Below are positions 38,742 to 48,922 of a stretch of DNA of 64,000 bases, one piece after another. Source of the DNA: Planctomycetota bacterium (GTDB lineage Bacteria; Planctomycetota; SZUA-567; H5-PLA8); NCBI GenBank assembly GCA_023150555.1, contig JAKLKQ010000001.1:1-64000 (forward strand), read 5' to 3'. Below the pieces are notes generated by a model, which saw only the letters and a list, made by a program, of their open reading frames with translations, was not told the origin of the DNA and did not search any database. Numbering within the stretch: position 1 is the stretch's first letter; every line of letters begins with the position of its first letter. Both the position numbers and the translations under genes were made by a program.

Positions 38742-39797
38742 ATGTCCCGACCGCCCGTCATGCTCGGCCTGCTGGTGCTCGCGATCCTGGTCTCCAGTTT
38801 CGTCGCCGGCGGCATGACCGCTCGCAGCGAGGACAACGGCCCCGCGCCCACCGGCCCCGCCGAGCACACCGTCGTCGCCGAAGGGCAGACCTACGAGATC
38901 GTCGGCGGCAAGGTCTATCGCAGAACCCCCGACGGCAAGCGGGAATACGTCGACACGCTCTACGAGCCCGGCTACCAGGCGAAGAACTACCGCGTGCAGG
39001 ACGGCAAGGTCTTCCGCCTCGCCGAGGGCAAGTCCTACCCCGTGAAGCGGCAGTTCCACGAGGGCTTCGAGGGCGTGGCGAGGCTCACCGAACTGGTCGG
39101 CGAGCGGCGCGGCTGGACTTCCTTCACGCTGCAATCCCCGCTGGCGTCGAACGTTACGGACTACGTGGCGCTGCGGAAGAGGATCCTCGCCGGCACCGGC
39201 ACCTTCCTGGACAACCGCGTCGAACCCACCGCCGCGCGCGCCCACAGCGGGCGCGGCGCGCTGAAGTGCGTTGCCGCCGCCAAGCCCAAGGACATGGTCT
39301 GCACCAAGGCCTCGCTCGACACGGAGCTGCTGCACTTCGTGCGCGGCGACGACGTGTACTACCGGGCGTGGTACTTCATCGAAGGCCCCACGCGGCCCTT
39401 CACGCTGATGGACCTGGAGAGTTCGTGGCTCAAGTCGTACCCCGGCATCCGCATCCGAATCGACGAAGCCGGGCATCTGGACGCCGAGCTGAAGTGGCTC
39501 GATAAACCCGCCTACCGCCAGCCTTTCGGCAAGGAGACGGCCTTCCCCGTAGGGCGCTGGGTGCGCGTCGACGCGCACTACAAACTCAGCGAGAAGGACG
39601 ACGGCGTGGTGGAGCTGTGGCAGGACGGCAGGAAGCTCGTCTCGCAGAAGGGCCGCACGCTGCCCCTGAGCGACGCCATCTACAACAACTACGAAGTGGG
39701 CATCTCGGCGCACGCCTTCGGGACCGAGGCCGCGACGCTGTACGTCGACGACGTGACCATCTCGGACAAGCCGATTCCCGAGCCGAAGCAGCCATAG
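38742..39797 (+). CDS. Secreted/membrane-anchored polysaccharide-lyase-like (concanavalin-fold, heparin-lyase-I-like) protein
   Basis: N-terminal TM 'VMLGLLVLAILVSSFVAGGM'; 'YYRAWYFIEGP...RWVRVDAHYKLSEKDDGVVELWQDGRKLVSQKGRTLP...YEVGISAHAFGTEAATLYVDDVTIS'; RBS GGAGG. Confidence 0.6.
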   Translation: MSRPPVMLGLLVLAILVSSFVAGGMTARSEDNGPAPTGPAEHTVVAEGQTYEIVGGKVYRRTPDGKREYVDTLYEPGYQAKNYRVQDGKVFRLAEGKSYPVKRQFHEGFEGVARLTELVGERRGWTSFTLQSPLASNVTDYVALRKRILAGTGTFLDNRVEPTAARAHSGRGALKCVAAAKPKDMVCTKASLDTELLHFVRGDDVYYRAWYFIEGPTRPFTLMDLESSWLKSYPGIRIRIDEAGHLDAELKWLDKPAYRQPFGKETAFPVGRWVRVDAHYKLSEKDDGVVELWQDGRKLVSQKGRTLPLSDAIYNNYEVGISAHAFGTEAATLYVDDVTISDKPIPEPKQP

Positions 39798-39827
39798 CGT
39801 TCTGTAGAAAGACGTTGCGCGGAAACG

Positions 39828-39862
39828 AAAAGGGACCGGCGGTTATTCCCCCGGTCCCTTTT
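39828..39862. terminator. Bidirectional Rho-independent-type terminator
   Basis: Perfect 12-bp stem AAAAGGGACCGG / CCGGTCCCTTTT between convergent lyase-like CDS and tRNA-Leu. Confidence 0.8.
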
Positions 39863-39877
39863 CAGCCGTCGCAATGT

Positions 39878-39964
39878 TGGTGCCCAGGAGAGGAGTTGAA
39901 CCTCCACGGGGTTGCCCCCACCAGCACCTGAAGCTGGCGCGTCTGCCAGTTCCGCCACCTGGGC
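39878..39964 (-). tRNA. tRNA-Leu (anticodon CAG)
   Basis: GCCCAGGTGGCGGAACTGGCAGACGCGCCAGCTTCAGGTGCTGGTGGGGGCAACCCCGTGGAGGTTCAACTCCTCTCCTGGGCACCA; acceptor, anticodon and T arms pair; CCA encoded. Confidence 0.95.
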
Positions 39965-40200
39965 TTGGACGGCGATTCGGACAGCAGAGGCATCCTACCG
40001 AACCGCGCCCGGGACTCAAGGTCAACTCCGCGTTTCCCGGCCTCCGCCCGCATCCCGCCCGCCGCCACGCCTGACACGGCCCGGTGCCCTTAAACCACTG
40101 GTGGCTCGGGGGTTGGCCTATAGAATGAGCTTCGATTCCGCACCTTCGCCCGGCCGCCTGCTCCTTTATGGTGTGCCGAAACCTCCGGCAGGGAGACGCC

Positions 40201-41418
40201 ATGGGCTTGAACTTCACCGACCTGGCCAAGAAGGACCCGATCAAGGTGATCGGCCTGATCTCGGGGACCAGCTGCGACGGCGTCGACGCCGCGCTGTGTT
40301 CGATCTCCGGCGACGAGACGGCGACCTTCAAGGTCGAGGTGCTCGCGTTCGAGACCGAGTCCTACAGCCCGCAGCTGCAGAAAAAGCTGTTGGAGGTCTG
40401 CGACACGAAGGCCTGCAACCCCGACGAACTGTGCCGCACCAACTTCCGCGTCGGCGAGACCTTCGCACGAGCGGCGGCGCAGATCGTCGAGAAGGCGAAA
40501 CTGAAGAACAGCGACGTGGATCTGGTCGGCACCCACGGCCAGACCATCGCACACCTTCCGCCGCGCACCGACATCGGCAGCAAGGCCACGGGCATGGCCG
40601 TGAAGTACGGTTCGACGCTGCAGATCGGCGAGCCCGCGGTGATCGCGGAGCGCATCGGCGCGCCGGTGGTCTCTAACTTCCGCACCCGCGACATGGCCGC
40701 CGGCGGGCAGGGCGCGCCGCTGGTGCCGTACGTCGACTACCTGCTGCTGGCACACCCGCAGAAGACCCGCGCTGTGATCAACATCGGCGGCATCTCGAAC
40801 ATCACCTACCTGCCGAAGGGCTGCAAGCCCGAGCAGGTGATGGCCTTCGACTCCGGCCCCGGAAACATGATTATCGACGCGATGATCCAGCTGATGACGC
40901 AGGGCAAGGAGCGCTACGACAAAAACGGCGAACGCGCCGCGCAGGGACACGTCGACGGCTACATCCTCAGCAAGTTGCTGCAGCACCCGTTCCTCGCCAT
41001 GGAGCCGCCCAAGTCGACGGGGCGCGAGGAGTTCGGCCAGGAGTACGCCAAGCACATCTACCAGTGGGGCATCACCCGCAGCGTCGTTCCCACCGACACG
41101 CTGCGCACCGTCACCGACTTCACCGCCATCACTCTGGCCGAAGCCTACAAGAAGCACCTGCTGAAACTCGGCAAGGTCGACGAGGTCATCGTCTCCGGCG
41201 GCGGCGCCCTGAACAAGACGCTGATGACACGCCTGAAGAAGGAGTTCGGCGAGGCGCCCATTGGGATCTCCGACGACTACGGCCTGCCCATGAAGGGGAA
41301 GGAAGCCATCGCCTTCGCGGTCCTGGCCCTGGAGACCATCCGTGGGCGGCCCGGCAACCTCGCCGCCGCCACCGGCGCCGCCGGCCCGCGCATCCTGGGC
41401 CAGATCACTCCGGCATGA
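40201..41418 (+). CDS. anmK: Anhydro-N-acetylmuramic acid kinase
   Basis: 'IGLISGTSCDGVDAALCSI', 'VDLVGTHGQTIAHLP', 'VINIGGISNITYLP', 'FDSGPGNMIIDAMI'. Confidence 0.95.
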   Translation: MGLNFTDLAKKDPIKVIGLISGTSCDGVDAALCSISGDETATFKVEVLAFETESYSPQLQKKLLEVCDTKACNPDELCRTNFRVGETFARAAAQIVEKAKLKNSDVDLVGTHGQTIAHLPPRTDIGSKATGMAVKYGSTLQIGEPAVIAERIGAPVVSNFRTRDMAAGGQGAPLVPYVDYLLLAHPQKTRAVINIGGISNITYLPKGCKPEQVMAFDSGPGNMIIDAMIQLMTQGKERYDKNGERAAQGHVDGYILSKLLQHPFLAMEPPKSTGREEFGQEYAKHIYQWGITRSVVPTDTLRTVTDFTAITLAEAYKKHLLKLGKVDEVIVSGGGALNKTLMTRLKKEFGEAPIGISDDYGLPMKGKEAIAFAVLALETIRGRPGNLAAATGAAGPRILGQITPA

Positions 41419-41446
41419 CTACAACGACCTTTCGAGGATATCTTCA

Positions 41447-42514
41447 ATGAACGTAGCCTTTCCTATCGACCTGCGCAGCGACACCGTCACGCGCCCCACG
41501 CCCGAGATGCGCGCGGCCATGGGCACCGCCGAAGTCGACGACGATGTGCTGGGCAAGGACCCGACCGTCGGGAAACTCGAGGCCCTGGGCGCGGAACTGG
41601 CCGGCAAGGAGGCCGCCCTGTTCGTGCCCTCCGGCTGCATGGCCAACATGATCGGCGTGATGATGCAGGCACCGGCCGGCAGCGAGATCCTGGTCGCCGA
41701 GAACAGCCACATCCACTGCGCCGAGGCCGCCGCCTACGCGCGCGTCGCCCAGGTCGCCAAGTGGCCGCTGAAGGTCGACGCCTTCGGGCGCATGGACCCC
41801 GCCCAGGCCGCCGCCGCCGTGCGTTTCGGCCACGGCCTGCCGGGCGGGAACTCGCACCACCCCACCACCAGCGTGCTGTGCCTGGAGAACACCAACAACT
41901 ACTGTGGCGGAACCGTGCAGACGGCTGCGGACATGCGCGCGGTGGCCGACGCCGTGCGCAAGCGATCGCCGGAGATCAAAGTGCACCTGGACGGCGCGCG
42001 CCTCTTCAACGCCGCCGCCGCGCTGGGCGTACCTGCGCGCGACCTGGCCGCACCGGCCGACAGCGTCTCGTTCTGCCTCTCCAAGGGCCTGGGCGCACCG
42101 GTGGGTTCGCTGATCTGCGGCACGAAGAAGGCGATCACGCAGGCCGTGGCCCTGCGCAAGATGCTGGGCGGCGGCATGCGCCAGGCGGGGGTGCTGGCCG
42201 CCTGCGGACTGGTGGCGCTGTCGGAAGCGCACCGTACACAGCTGAAGGAAGACCACGCCAACTGCCGGCGCCTGGCCGAAGGGCTGGCCGGGCTGCCGGG
42301 CATCGCGGTGGACATGAGCCGCGTGCAGACGAACATCCTCTTCTTCGACTACGCGGGCGCGAAGGGCGACGCCGCCTGGCTGGCCGGGGCACTGCGCGAG
42401 GAAGGCGTGTGGTGCCTGGCCATGGGCACGCGCGTGCGCATGGTCACGCACCGCGATGTAAACCGCGCGCAGATCGACCGCGCGCTGCAGATCGCCGCCA
42501 CGTTGTTGAAATAA
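41447..42514 (+). CDS. ltaE: Threonine aldolase family protein (low-specificity L-threonine aldolase-like)
   Basis: 'DLRSDTVTRPTPEMRAAMGTAEVDDDVLGKDPTVGKLEALGAELAGKEAALFVPSGCMANM', PLP-Lys 'SFCLSKGLGAPVGSLICG'. Confidence 0.93.
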   Translation: MNVAFPIDLRSDTVTRPTPEMRAAMGTAEVDDDVLGKDPTVGKLEALGAELAGKEAALFVPSGCMANMIGVMMQAPAGSEILVAENSHIHCAEAAAYARVAQVAKWPLKVDAFGRMDPAQAAAAVRFGHGLPGGNSHHPTTSVLCLENTNNYCGGTVQTAADMRAVADAVRKRSPEIKVHLDGARLFNAAAALGVPARDLAAPADSVSFCLSKGLGAPVGSLICGTKKAITQAVALRKMLGGGMRQAGVLAACGLVALSEAHRTQLKEDHANCRRLAEGLAGLPGIAVDMSRVQTNILFFDYAGAKGDAAWLAGALREEGVWCLAMGTRVRMVTHRDVNRAQIDRALQIAATLLK

Positions 42515-42526
42515 GCCTGTTCCGGC

Positions 42527-43876
42527 TCAGCGGCGCCGCCCGGGCGGGCGGAGGCCGATCTGCGGCACGGGTTCGTCGATGCGCGAGGTGAGCGTCAGCT
42601 CGACCTCCAGATCCTGCGCCTTGTCACCGTCGCCGCGCTTGACCTTCACCTTGACCTTGTCGCCGGCCAGGGGCGTGGAGCGCGGGAAGAATCCGTAGTA
42701 ATACATTACCCACTGCCCCAGGTTGGAGATCGCCTGCCCGTTGAACTCGACGATCCGGTCGCCTGCCTTCAGGCCCGCGGTCTCGGCGGCGCCCTTCGGC
42801 ATCAGCTTCTCGATCGTGACATCCTTCACGTCCTTGCCCATCTTGACCAGGAAGCCTGCGCCGCCGGGATTGTTCACCTCCAGCTTCAGTTTCAGGCTGC
42901 CGGTGGTATCCGCGCGGATGTAGCGGACGTTCAGTTCGGTGCCGCCGGGATAGGTGCCGATAACACCCATGAAACGCTGCGCGTTGGGTATCTCGTAGTC
43001 CTCGACGCCGATGATGCGGTCGCCGGCCTGCAGCCCGGCCAACGACGCCCCGCTGCCGACCTTCACGCTCCTGATCTCCATGCCGTTCTTGATGCCGTCG
43101 GACTCGGACATGTCCGCTTCGAGGCCGCGGACCGTGCCATGGAAGACCTGCTTGCCGCCGGCCATCTTCAGGGACGGCAGGAACTGCTGGATCTGCCTGG
43201 CGGGAATGGCCATGCCGATGCCGGTATTGGCCCGCGCACCGAAGCGCGTGGCGATGCGCCCGTTGATGCCGGCGAGCTTGCCTTCGAGGGTCAGCAACGG
43301 CCCGCCCGAGTTGCCCGGGTTGATCGCCGCGTCGGTCTGGATCGCGTCGGAGTAGCTCCCCTGGAAACGGTGCAGCGCCGAGATGATGCCCATCGTCACC
43401 GTCGGCTCGCCCAGCCCGCCCGTGTAGCCGGTCGCGAAGGGATTGCCGATCGCGACGACCTGCTGGCCGACGAACAGGCGGTCCGAGTCGGCGAATTCGA
43501 CGTGGTCCATCTCCTTGGCGTCCCGGATCTGCAACAGCGTGATGTCGCCGACCGGGTCGGTGCCCAACACGTCAGCATGCAGGAACCGCCCGTTGACGAT
43601 CACGGGCCAGTCCTTGCGGCCGCCGGCGACATGGTCGTTAGTCAGCATCAATCCGTCGGGGCTGATCACCACACCCGAGCCGCCGCCGATGTAGACGTAC
43701 GTCCGCACCAGCCGCGCGGCCAGTTCGACCTGCGCCTGCTCGATGCGCTTGGCTTCCTGCACCAACGCGGTGTTCGGCGTCAGGCTGGCCGCAGCCGCGC
43801 CCGGAGCCGCCGCGGCCACAAAGAAAAGCGCCGCCAGGCACGGAAGATTCCGGTTATGCGTGAACGCTCGCATCAC
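42527..43876 (-). CDS. HtrA/DegP-like serine protease with PDZ domains (catalytic triad intact)
   Basis: 'LMLTNDHVAG' (His), 'VGDITLLQI' (Asp), 'NPGNSGGPLL' (Ser), two PDZ-like regions. Confidence 0.88.
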   Translation of the reverse strand: MMRAFTHNRNLPCLAALFFVAAAAPGAAAASLTPNTALVQEAKRIEQAQVELAARLVRTYVYIGGGSGVVISPDGLMLTNDHVAGGRKDWPVIVNGRFLHADVLGTDPVGDITLLQIRDAKEMDHVEFADSDRLFVGQQVVAIGNPFATGYTGGLGEPTVTMGIISALHRFQGSYSDAIQTDAAINPGNSGGPLLTLEGKLAGINGRIATRFGARANTGIGMAIPARQIQQFLPSLKMAGGKQVFHGTVRGLEADMSESDGIKNGMEIRSVKVGSGASLAGLQAGDRIIGVEDYEIPNAQRFMGVIGTYPGGTELNVRYIRADTTGSLKLKLEVNNPGGAGFLVKMGKDVKDVTIEKLMPKGAAETAGLKAGDRIVEFNGQAISNLGQWVMYYYGFFPRSTPLAGDKVKVKVKRGDGDKAQDLEVELTLTSRIDEPVPQIGLRPPGRRR

Positions 43877-45699
43877 TGGGTGTCCTTTCTCTTCTTCTCG
43901 CCTATCTCCACTTCGAGATCCAGCGTCTGGTCGCCACGTTCGACCTTCAGCTTCACCTTCTTGCCGATGGCGCAGCCCTGGATCTGGCGGACGAGGTCCA
44001 GCCAGCCGTTCACTTCCTGGCCGTCGAACTGCATGATCTTGTCGCCCTTCTGCAGCCCCGCCTTGGCCGCCGGCCCGTCGTCCAGCACCGTGCCGACGAC
44101 GGTGCCTTCGTCGGGCTGGTTGGTTGGGTCGGGCCCTACACCCAGGAAAGGCAACTTGGGGTGTTCGACCGTCTTGCCCGCCTTCAGGTCGGGCAGGTTC
44201 TTGGCAATGATCTGCGCCTGCAGCATGAAGCCCACCCCGCAGTTCTGCCGCCAGCTGGTCTTCTCGGTCAGTTGCGTGGCGATGCCCACCACGCGCCCGT
44301 CCAGGTCCACGACAGGTCCGCCCATGTTGCCGTAGTTGATCAGCGCGCTGATCTGGCAGTGCGTGTTCTGGTAGCGCCCCGCCGCGCTGACCTGCCCGAC
44401 GTTTAGCGTCGGGTGCCCCGGCGGTTCGTTGCGCCCGACCACCGCGACGGCCTGGCCCTGCTTGAGTTTGGAGCCGTCGGCCAACGGCACAAAGTCGAGC
44501 TTGCGGCCGGGCGGCAGGGCCAGCTTCAGTACCGCCAGGTCGTAGAACTCGTCCTGCCCCAGCACCTTGGCCTCGACGCGCACGCCGTCCGGCAGGTAAG
44601 CGTAGATCTTCTTCACGTCGTCGCCTTCGATGTTGAAGGCCGCGGTCACCGCTGTGCCTTCGGCGTCGACGGCCAGCGCCGAGCAGTAGCCGCCCGGCGG
44701 GCGGGCATTAATCTTGGCCGGTTCCATGCGCCCATCGCGGCCCAACGGGTAAGGTTCGCGCGCGGCCAGCGCGGCCTGGGCGAGGTTATCGAAAACCTTC
44801 TCGCCGTCGCCGCGCGCCACCGCCAGGCCCAGCGTGGCCTTTTCGGCGGGCGCCGCGACGGCCTTCATCGCCTGCTGCATCGCCCAGACCGAACGCTGCG
44901 CGCCGCTGAGTTCCTTGCGCGGTTCCACGGGCAGCGCCTTGAGGTCCGGCAGGCTCTCGCGCATCAAGTGCGTGGGCACCGCAAGGCCCAGCCAGCGCGT
45001 CGTCGATGTCGATAGGCTCACGATCCCGAGCAGGTTGCCCCACGCATCGGTCAGTGGACCGCCGTCAGAGCCCGGGTTCACGGCCGCGTCGGTCTCGATC
45101 ACCGGGCCGACGTAGCGGCTGAGGAAATCGACGCTGCTGTTGTTGTAGAGCCCGCTGACGGTGCCGGTGCTGAGCGAGACCGCGCCGTCCTGCTGGATCG
45201 TGAAGTACGGATTGCCCCAGCTGTAGACCGGATCGCCGACCTTGTACTGTTCGCTGGCCGCCAGCTTCATGAACGGCAGGTTCTTCGCCTCGGACTTTAC
45301 CAGCACGCCTTCGGACCTGGAATCGAGACTCAGGAACTTCGCATCGCGCACGTGCCCGTCGGTGAAATAGACCTTCACCTCGGTGGCCTGGTCCGGAATG
45401 ACGCTGAGGTTGGTCAGGATCAGGCCGTCGGCGCTGACGACCACGCCGGTGCCGAAGAATCCGCTGTCGCGCCCGTTTGGCAGCTTGGCGCGGCACGTCA
45501 GGCCCACCACCGCCGGCGAGACGGCCTTGTACATCGCCGCATGCGTCTCCTCGCCGGGCTTCAGCGCCGCAGGCACCGCCGCCGTCTGCGCGGCCTTGGC
45601 CCACAGCTCCGGAGCACTGCAGCAGAAGGCAAACACGACCACGGCGGCCGCGCTGGCACCCAGGCGCCATTTCGGTCGATGTTCAGTTAACGAACCCAT
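43873..45699 (-). CDS. Tandem HtrA-like trypsin-fold protein, apparently a pseudoprotease, with C-terminal PDZ
   Basis: Domain 1 'LILTNLSVIP' and 'VNPGSDGGPL'; domain 2 'AVTAAFNIEG' and 'INYGNMGGPV' - His and Ser positions substituted in both; PDZ 'TVLDDGPAAKAGLQKGDKIMQFDG'. Confidence 0.8.
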   Translation of the reverse strand: MGSLTEHRPKWRLGASAAAVVVFAFCCSAPELWAKAAQTAAVPAALKPGEETHAAMYKAVSPAVVGLTCRAKLPNGRDSGFFGTGVVVSADGLILTNLSVIPDQATEVKVYFTDGHVRDAKFLSLDSRSEGVLVKSEAKNLPFMKLAASEQYKVGDPVYSWGNPYFTIQQDGAVSLSTGTVSGLYNNSSVDFLSRYVGPVIETDAAVNPGSDGGPLTDAWGNLLGIVSLSTSTTRWLGLAVPTHLMRESLPDLKALPVEPRKELSGAQRSVWAMQQAMKAVAAPAEKATLGLAVARGDGEKVFDNLAQAALAAREPYPLGRDGRMEPAKINARPPGGYCSALAVDAEGTAVTAAFNIEGDDVKKIYAYLPDGVRVEAKVLGQDEFYDLAVLKLALPPGRKLDFVPLADGSKLKQGQAVAVVGRNEPPGHPTLNVGQVSAAGRYQNTHCQISALINYGNMGGPVVDLDGRVVGIATQLTEKTSWRQNCGVGFMLQAQIIAKNLPDLKAGKTVEHPKLPFLGVGPDPTNQPDEGTVVGTVLDDGPAAKAGLQKGDKIMQFDGQEVNGWLDLVRQIQGCAIGKKVKLKVERGDQTLDLEVEIGEKKRKDTQ

Positions 45700-45976
45700 G
45701 GATTACATTCCCCGGTTGAACGCGGCCAGCGTAGCCTACCTCGACACCGACCCTGGTCCCAGTTGGAATGCCGCTTCCGGCAGGCATGAATAGGACACGC
45801 ATGGGGCAATTATTGAGCATTCCTTTTTCAGCAAGGTTCCGCACTGCGGCGACGTAAAGCACTGTCCCATATACACCTGGGCGCCGCCTGCGGGCGTTCG
45901 TTTCCGCTTCCGGAGCGGCCGCCTTGACGCTGCCGCTCGGCAGGGAGTAACATGAACCAGGGAACGCCTTCCCAGA

Positions 45977-47110
45977 ATGAGGGATGCCATGACCCACAGC
46001 CACTCCCCGACCCCGGAACTGGACAAGTCCCGGGCGCACATCAATCCGCTGACGGTCAAGGGCATCGACCACGTCGAGTTCCTGGTGGATGACGTCGAAG
46101 CCTGGTCCGACTTTTACATCAATAAATTCGGGATGTACTTCCGCGCCAAGGGCGACCCGTCCACGGGCCTGAAGGGACGCAAGGCCTACGTCGTGGGCCA
46201 GGGACGCATAAATTTTCTGCTCGCCGAGGCCGCCGGCAAGGGCCCCGAAGCCGACGCCATCCGCGCGCACGTCAAGAAGCACGGCAACGGGATCAAGGAC
46301 ATCGCCTTCCGCGTGCGTGACGCCGGCGCGGCCCTGAAGCACGCCCAGAAGGAAGGCTGCACCGTCGTCCGCCCGCTGGACGAGCACGAGGTCTTCATCG
46401 GCGCGACCATCGCCGCCTACGGCGATACGACGCACACCTTCATCCAGCGCAAGCGCCACGCACTCTTCGCGCCAGGCTACGTGAACATCCCTGGCGGCAT
46501 CGAGGAAGGCGACATCCAGTTCGCCATGATCGACCATATCGTCGCCAACGTGGAGCACATGGACGAGTGGGTCGACTTCTATGCGCGCGTCTTCGGCTTC
46601 GACCAGATGGCGCACTTCGACATCAACACCGGGCGCAGCGCACTGATGAGCAAGGTCGTCGGCGACGACGGCAGCTATATCAAGCTGCCCATCAACGAGC
46701 CCAGCAGCACCAACTCGCAGATCCAGGAGTTCCTGGACGAATACAAGGGCCCCGGCGTGCAGCACATCGCGCTGCTGACCCCGAACATCATCGATACCGT
46801 GCGCGAGATCCGCGCCAGCGGCGTTGCTTTCCTCGAGGTGCCCGACAGCTACTACGACGAGAACTTCGACCAGCGCGTTGGCGAAATCAAGGAGTCGAAG
46901 GAGGCCCTGCGTAAGCTCGGCATCCTGGTCGACCGCGACCGGCCCGATGGCTACCTGCTGCAGGTCTTCACGCAGCCGGTCTTCGACCGGCCGACGCTGT
47001 TCCACGAGATCATCCAGAGGCGGGGCAACAGCGACGGCTTCGGCGAGGGCAATTTCCGTGCGCTCTTCGAAGCCATCGAACGGGAGCAAGCCAAGCGCGG
47101 CACCCTCTAA
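45977..47110 (+). CDS. hppD: 4-hydroxyphenylpyruvate dioxygenase
   Basis: 'IDHVEFLVDDVEAWSDFYINKFGMYFRAKGD', 'IDHIVANVEHMDEWVDFYARVFGF', 'GPGVQHIALLTPNI', 'DGYLLQVFTQPVFDRPTLFHEIIQRRG'. Confidence 0.93.
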   Translation: MRDAMTHSHSPTPELDKSRAHINPLTVKGIDHVEFLVDDVEAWSDFYINKFGMYFRAKGDPSTGLKGRKAYVVGQGRINFLLAEAAGKGPEADAIRAHVKKHGNGIKDIAFRVRDAGAALKHAQKEGCTVVRPLDEHEVFIGATIAAYGDTTHTFIQRKRHALFAPGYVNIPGGIEEGDIQFAMIDHIVANVEHMDEWVDFYARVFGFDQMAHFDINTGRSALMSKVVGDDGSYIKLPINEPSSTNSQIQEFLDEYKGPGVQHIALLTPNIIDTVREIRASGVAFLEVPDSYYDENFDQRVGEIKESKEALRKLGILVDRDRPDGYLLQVFTQPVFDRPTLFHEIIQRRGNSDGFGEGNFRALFEAIEREQAKRGTL

Positions 47111-47112
47111 CC

Positions 47113-48114
47113 ATGCGCATCGCCTCCATTGCCAATCCGTCCCCGCACGTTGAGACGCCCGCCACGGTGCTGGTGCTTGACGACGACCAGTATCTGGAAC
47201 TCTCGGCGCTGGCGTACAACCTCAACGTGCTCCACAGCGGCACCGTCTTCAAGGATGTCGATCCGGTCTGGGACATCCGCCAGATCCTGCACCTGAAGCC
47301 TGCGCTGCTGGAGGTGCTCGAACGCTGGGGCGCCAGCAAGCAGGAACTGCCCGCACGCCTGGCGCGGCATGTCAAGTCGGGCCTGCGCGAACAGGCCTTC
47401 CTGCCGCCAGTGCCCGGCACCCGCAGCTTCCGCGATTTCTACGCCTTCGAAGAACACGTCAAGACCGCCCGCGCCCTGCGCGGCCTGGAGATGAACCCGG
47501 CGTGGTACGCGCAGCCGGTCTTCTACTTCTCCAATGCCGGATCCCTGGTCGGCCACGGGCATCCGGTCTTCGCGCCGAAGGGCTGCGCGGAACTCGACTA
47601 CGAACTCGAGCTGGGCCTCGTCATCGGCAAGGGTGGGAAGAACATCCCCGCCGAGAAGGCTTGGGAGTACGTCGCGGGTTTCACCGTCGTCAACGACCTC
47701 AGCGCGCGGGACATCCAGCGCGAGGAGATGAAGGTCGGCCTGGGCCCGGCCAAGGGCAAGGACTTCGCCACCGCCGTCGGCCCCTACCTGGTGACGCTCG
47801 ACGAGTTCAAGGATCGCATCGACGCGAAGGGGCGCGTGGATCTGCCCATGAAGGCGCGCGTCAACGGCAAGGAACTCAGCAAGGGCAACGCCAAGGTGAT
47901 GCACTTCCCCTGGCCGCAGATCATCGAACGCGCCAGCGCCGACGCCGAACTCTTCCCCGGCGACCTCATCGGGAGCGGCACCGTCGGCGGCGGCTGCATC
48001 CTGGAGCTGACGCCCGAGAAGACCGGCGGCTGGCTGAAGCCCGGCGACGTCGTGGAACTCGAGATCGACAAGCTCGGCGTCCTGCGCACGCCCATCGTCG
48101 AACGGCCGGCGTAG
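47113..48114 (+). CDS. Fumarylacetoacetate hydrolase family protein
   Basis: 'DYELELGLVIGKGGKNIPAEKAWEYVAGFTVVNDLSARDIQREE', 'PGDLIGSGTVGGGC...LKPGDVVELEIDKLGVLRTPI'. Confidence 0.92.
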   Translation: MRIASIANPSPHVETPATVLVLDDDQYLELSALAYNLNVLHSGTVFKDVDPVWDIRQILHLKPALLEVLERWGASKQELPARLARHVKSGLREQAFLPPVPGTRSFRDFYAFEEHVKTARALRGLEMNPAWYAQPVFYFSNAGSLVGHGHPVFAPKGCAELDYELELGLVIGKGGKNIPAEKAWEYVAGFTVVNDLSARDIQREEMKVGLGPAKGKDFATAVGPYLVTLDEFKDRIDAKGRVDLPMKARVNGKELSKGNAKVMHFPWPQIIERASADAELFPGDLIGSGTVGGGCILELTPEKTGGWLKPGDVVELEIDKLGVLRTPIVERPA

Positions 48115-48163
48115 CTCCACGCTCGGTTTGCGCACATCCCCCGGCGCGCGTATCCTGTTCGGT

Positions 48164-48922
48164 ATGCTGCGCATCGTCTCGCACAACGTCTACTGGTTCC
48201 AGGGACGCCCCTTCGCGGGCAAGGACCCCGGCGCGCCCAACGAGGCCATCTTCGACGCGCTGATCGCCGTGCACCGCGAACTGAACGCGGACCTGCTTTG
48301 CCTGCAGGAGGTCCAGGACGCCGCCACGCACCGTTGCGTGCAAAAGGCCTTGGGCCGGGCCGGCTGGTACACGCCCGGCGCGCAGCTTCCGCAATACGGC
48401 ACCGCGGCCTATGCCAAGCTCGGACGCAACGCAGGCGATTCGCTGTCCGCACCGGCACGCCCGCAACGCGCGTGGCAACGCATCGGCGTGGCTATGACCG
48501 GCCGGAAAGAGTTGCTCGTCGCCAACTGCCACCTGCCTTCCTCGGCTCAGGTGAGCGAAACGGAAGCCAGGCGGCTGCGCGTCGAGGAGTTGCGCGCGGC
48601 GATCGGCTCCGGCGAGACCCGGAAGCCGCACGTGGTGCTGGGCGACTTCAACGAAGTCCCCGGTGGCGGCGTGGGCGACTTCCTGGAAGAACAGGAATAC
48701 CGGGATGTGGCGGTTGCCACCGGTCAAGGCGCCGTCGGCACCGTGCCGCGGGGCAAACGCGGCGACCAGATTTGGATCCACGAAAATCTCGTGGGCAAGG
48801 TTGCCGGCTATGGCGTGTGGCCGGGCGAACGCCTGCGCGCCGAGCACCTCGGCATCGGTAAGGAGTACCTCAGCGACCACTTCCCGCTGTGGGTGGACTT
48901 GGATATGGAGCCCAGCGCATGA
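48164..48922 (+). CDS. Endonuclease/exonuclease/phosphatase family protein
   Basis: 'LRIVSHNVYWFQG', 'ADLLCLQEVQDA', 'VVLGDFNEVPGG', 'LSDHFPLWVDLD'. Confidence 0.87.
   Translation: MLRIVSHNVYWFQGRPFAGKDPGAPNEAIFDALIAVHRELNADLLCLQEVQDAATHRCVQKALGRAGWYTPGAQLPQYGTAAYAKLGRNAGDSLSAPARPQRAWQRIGVAMTGRKELLVANCHLPSSAQVSETEARRLRVEELRAAIGSGETRKPHVVLGDFNEVPGGGVGDFLEEQEYRDVAVATGQGAVGTVPRGKRGDQIWIHENLVGKVAGYGVWPGERLRAEHLGIGKEYLSDHFPLWVDLDMEPSA

Noticed and set aside
38535-39713. 392-aa minus-strand ORF opposite the lyase-like gene
   Set aside because: Plus-strand ORF has an RBS, TM/signal segment and concanavalin-type motifs; the antisense ORF has none
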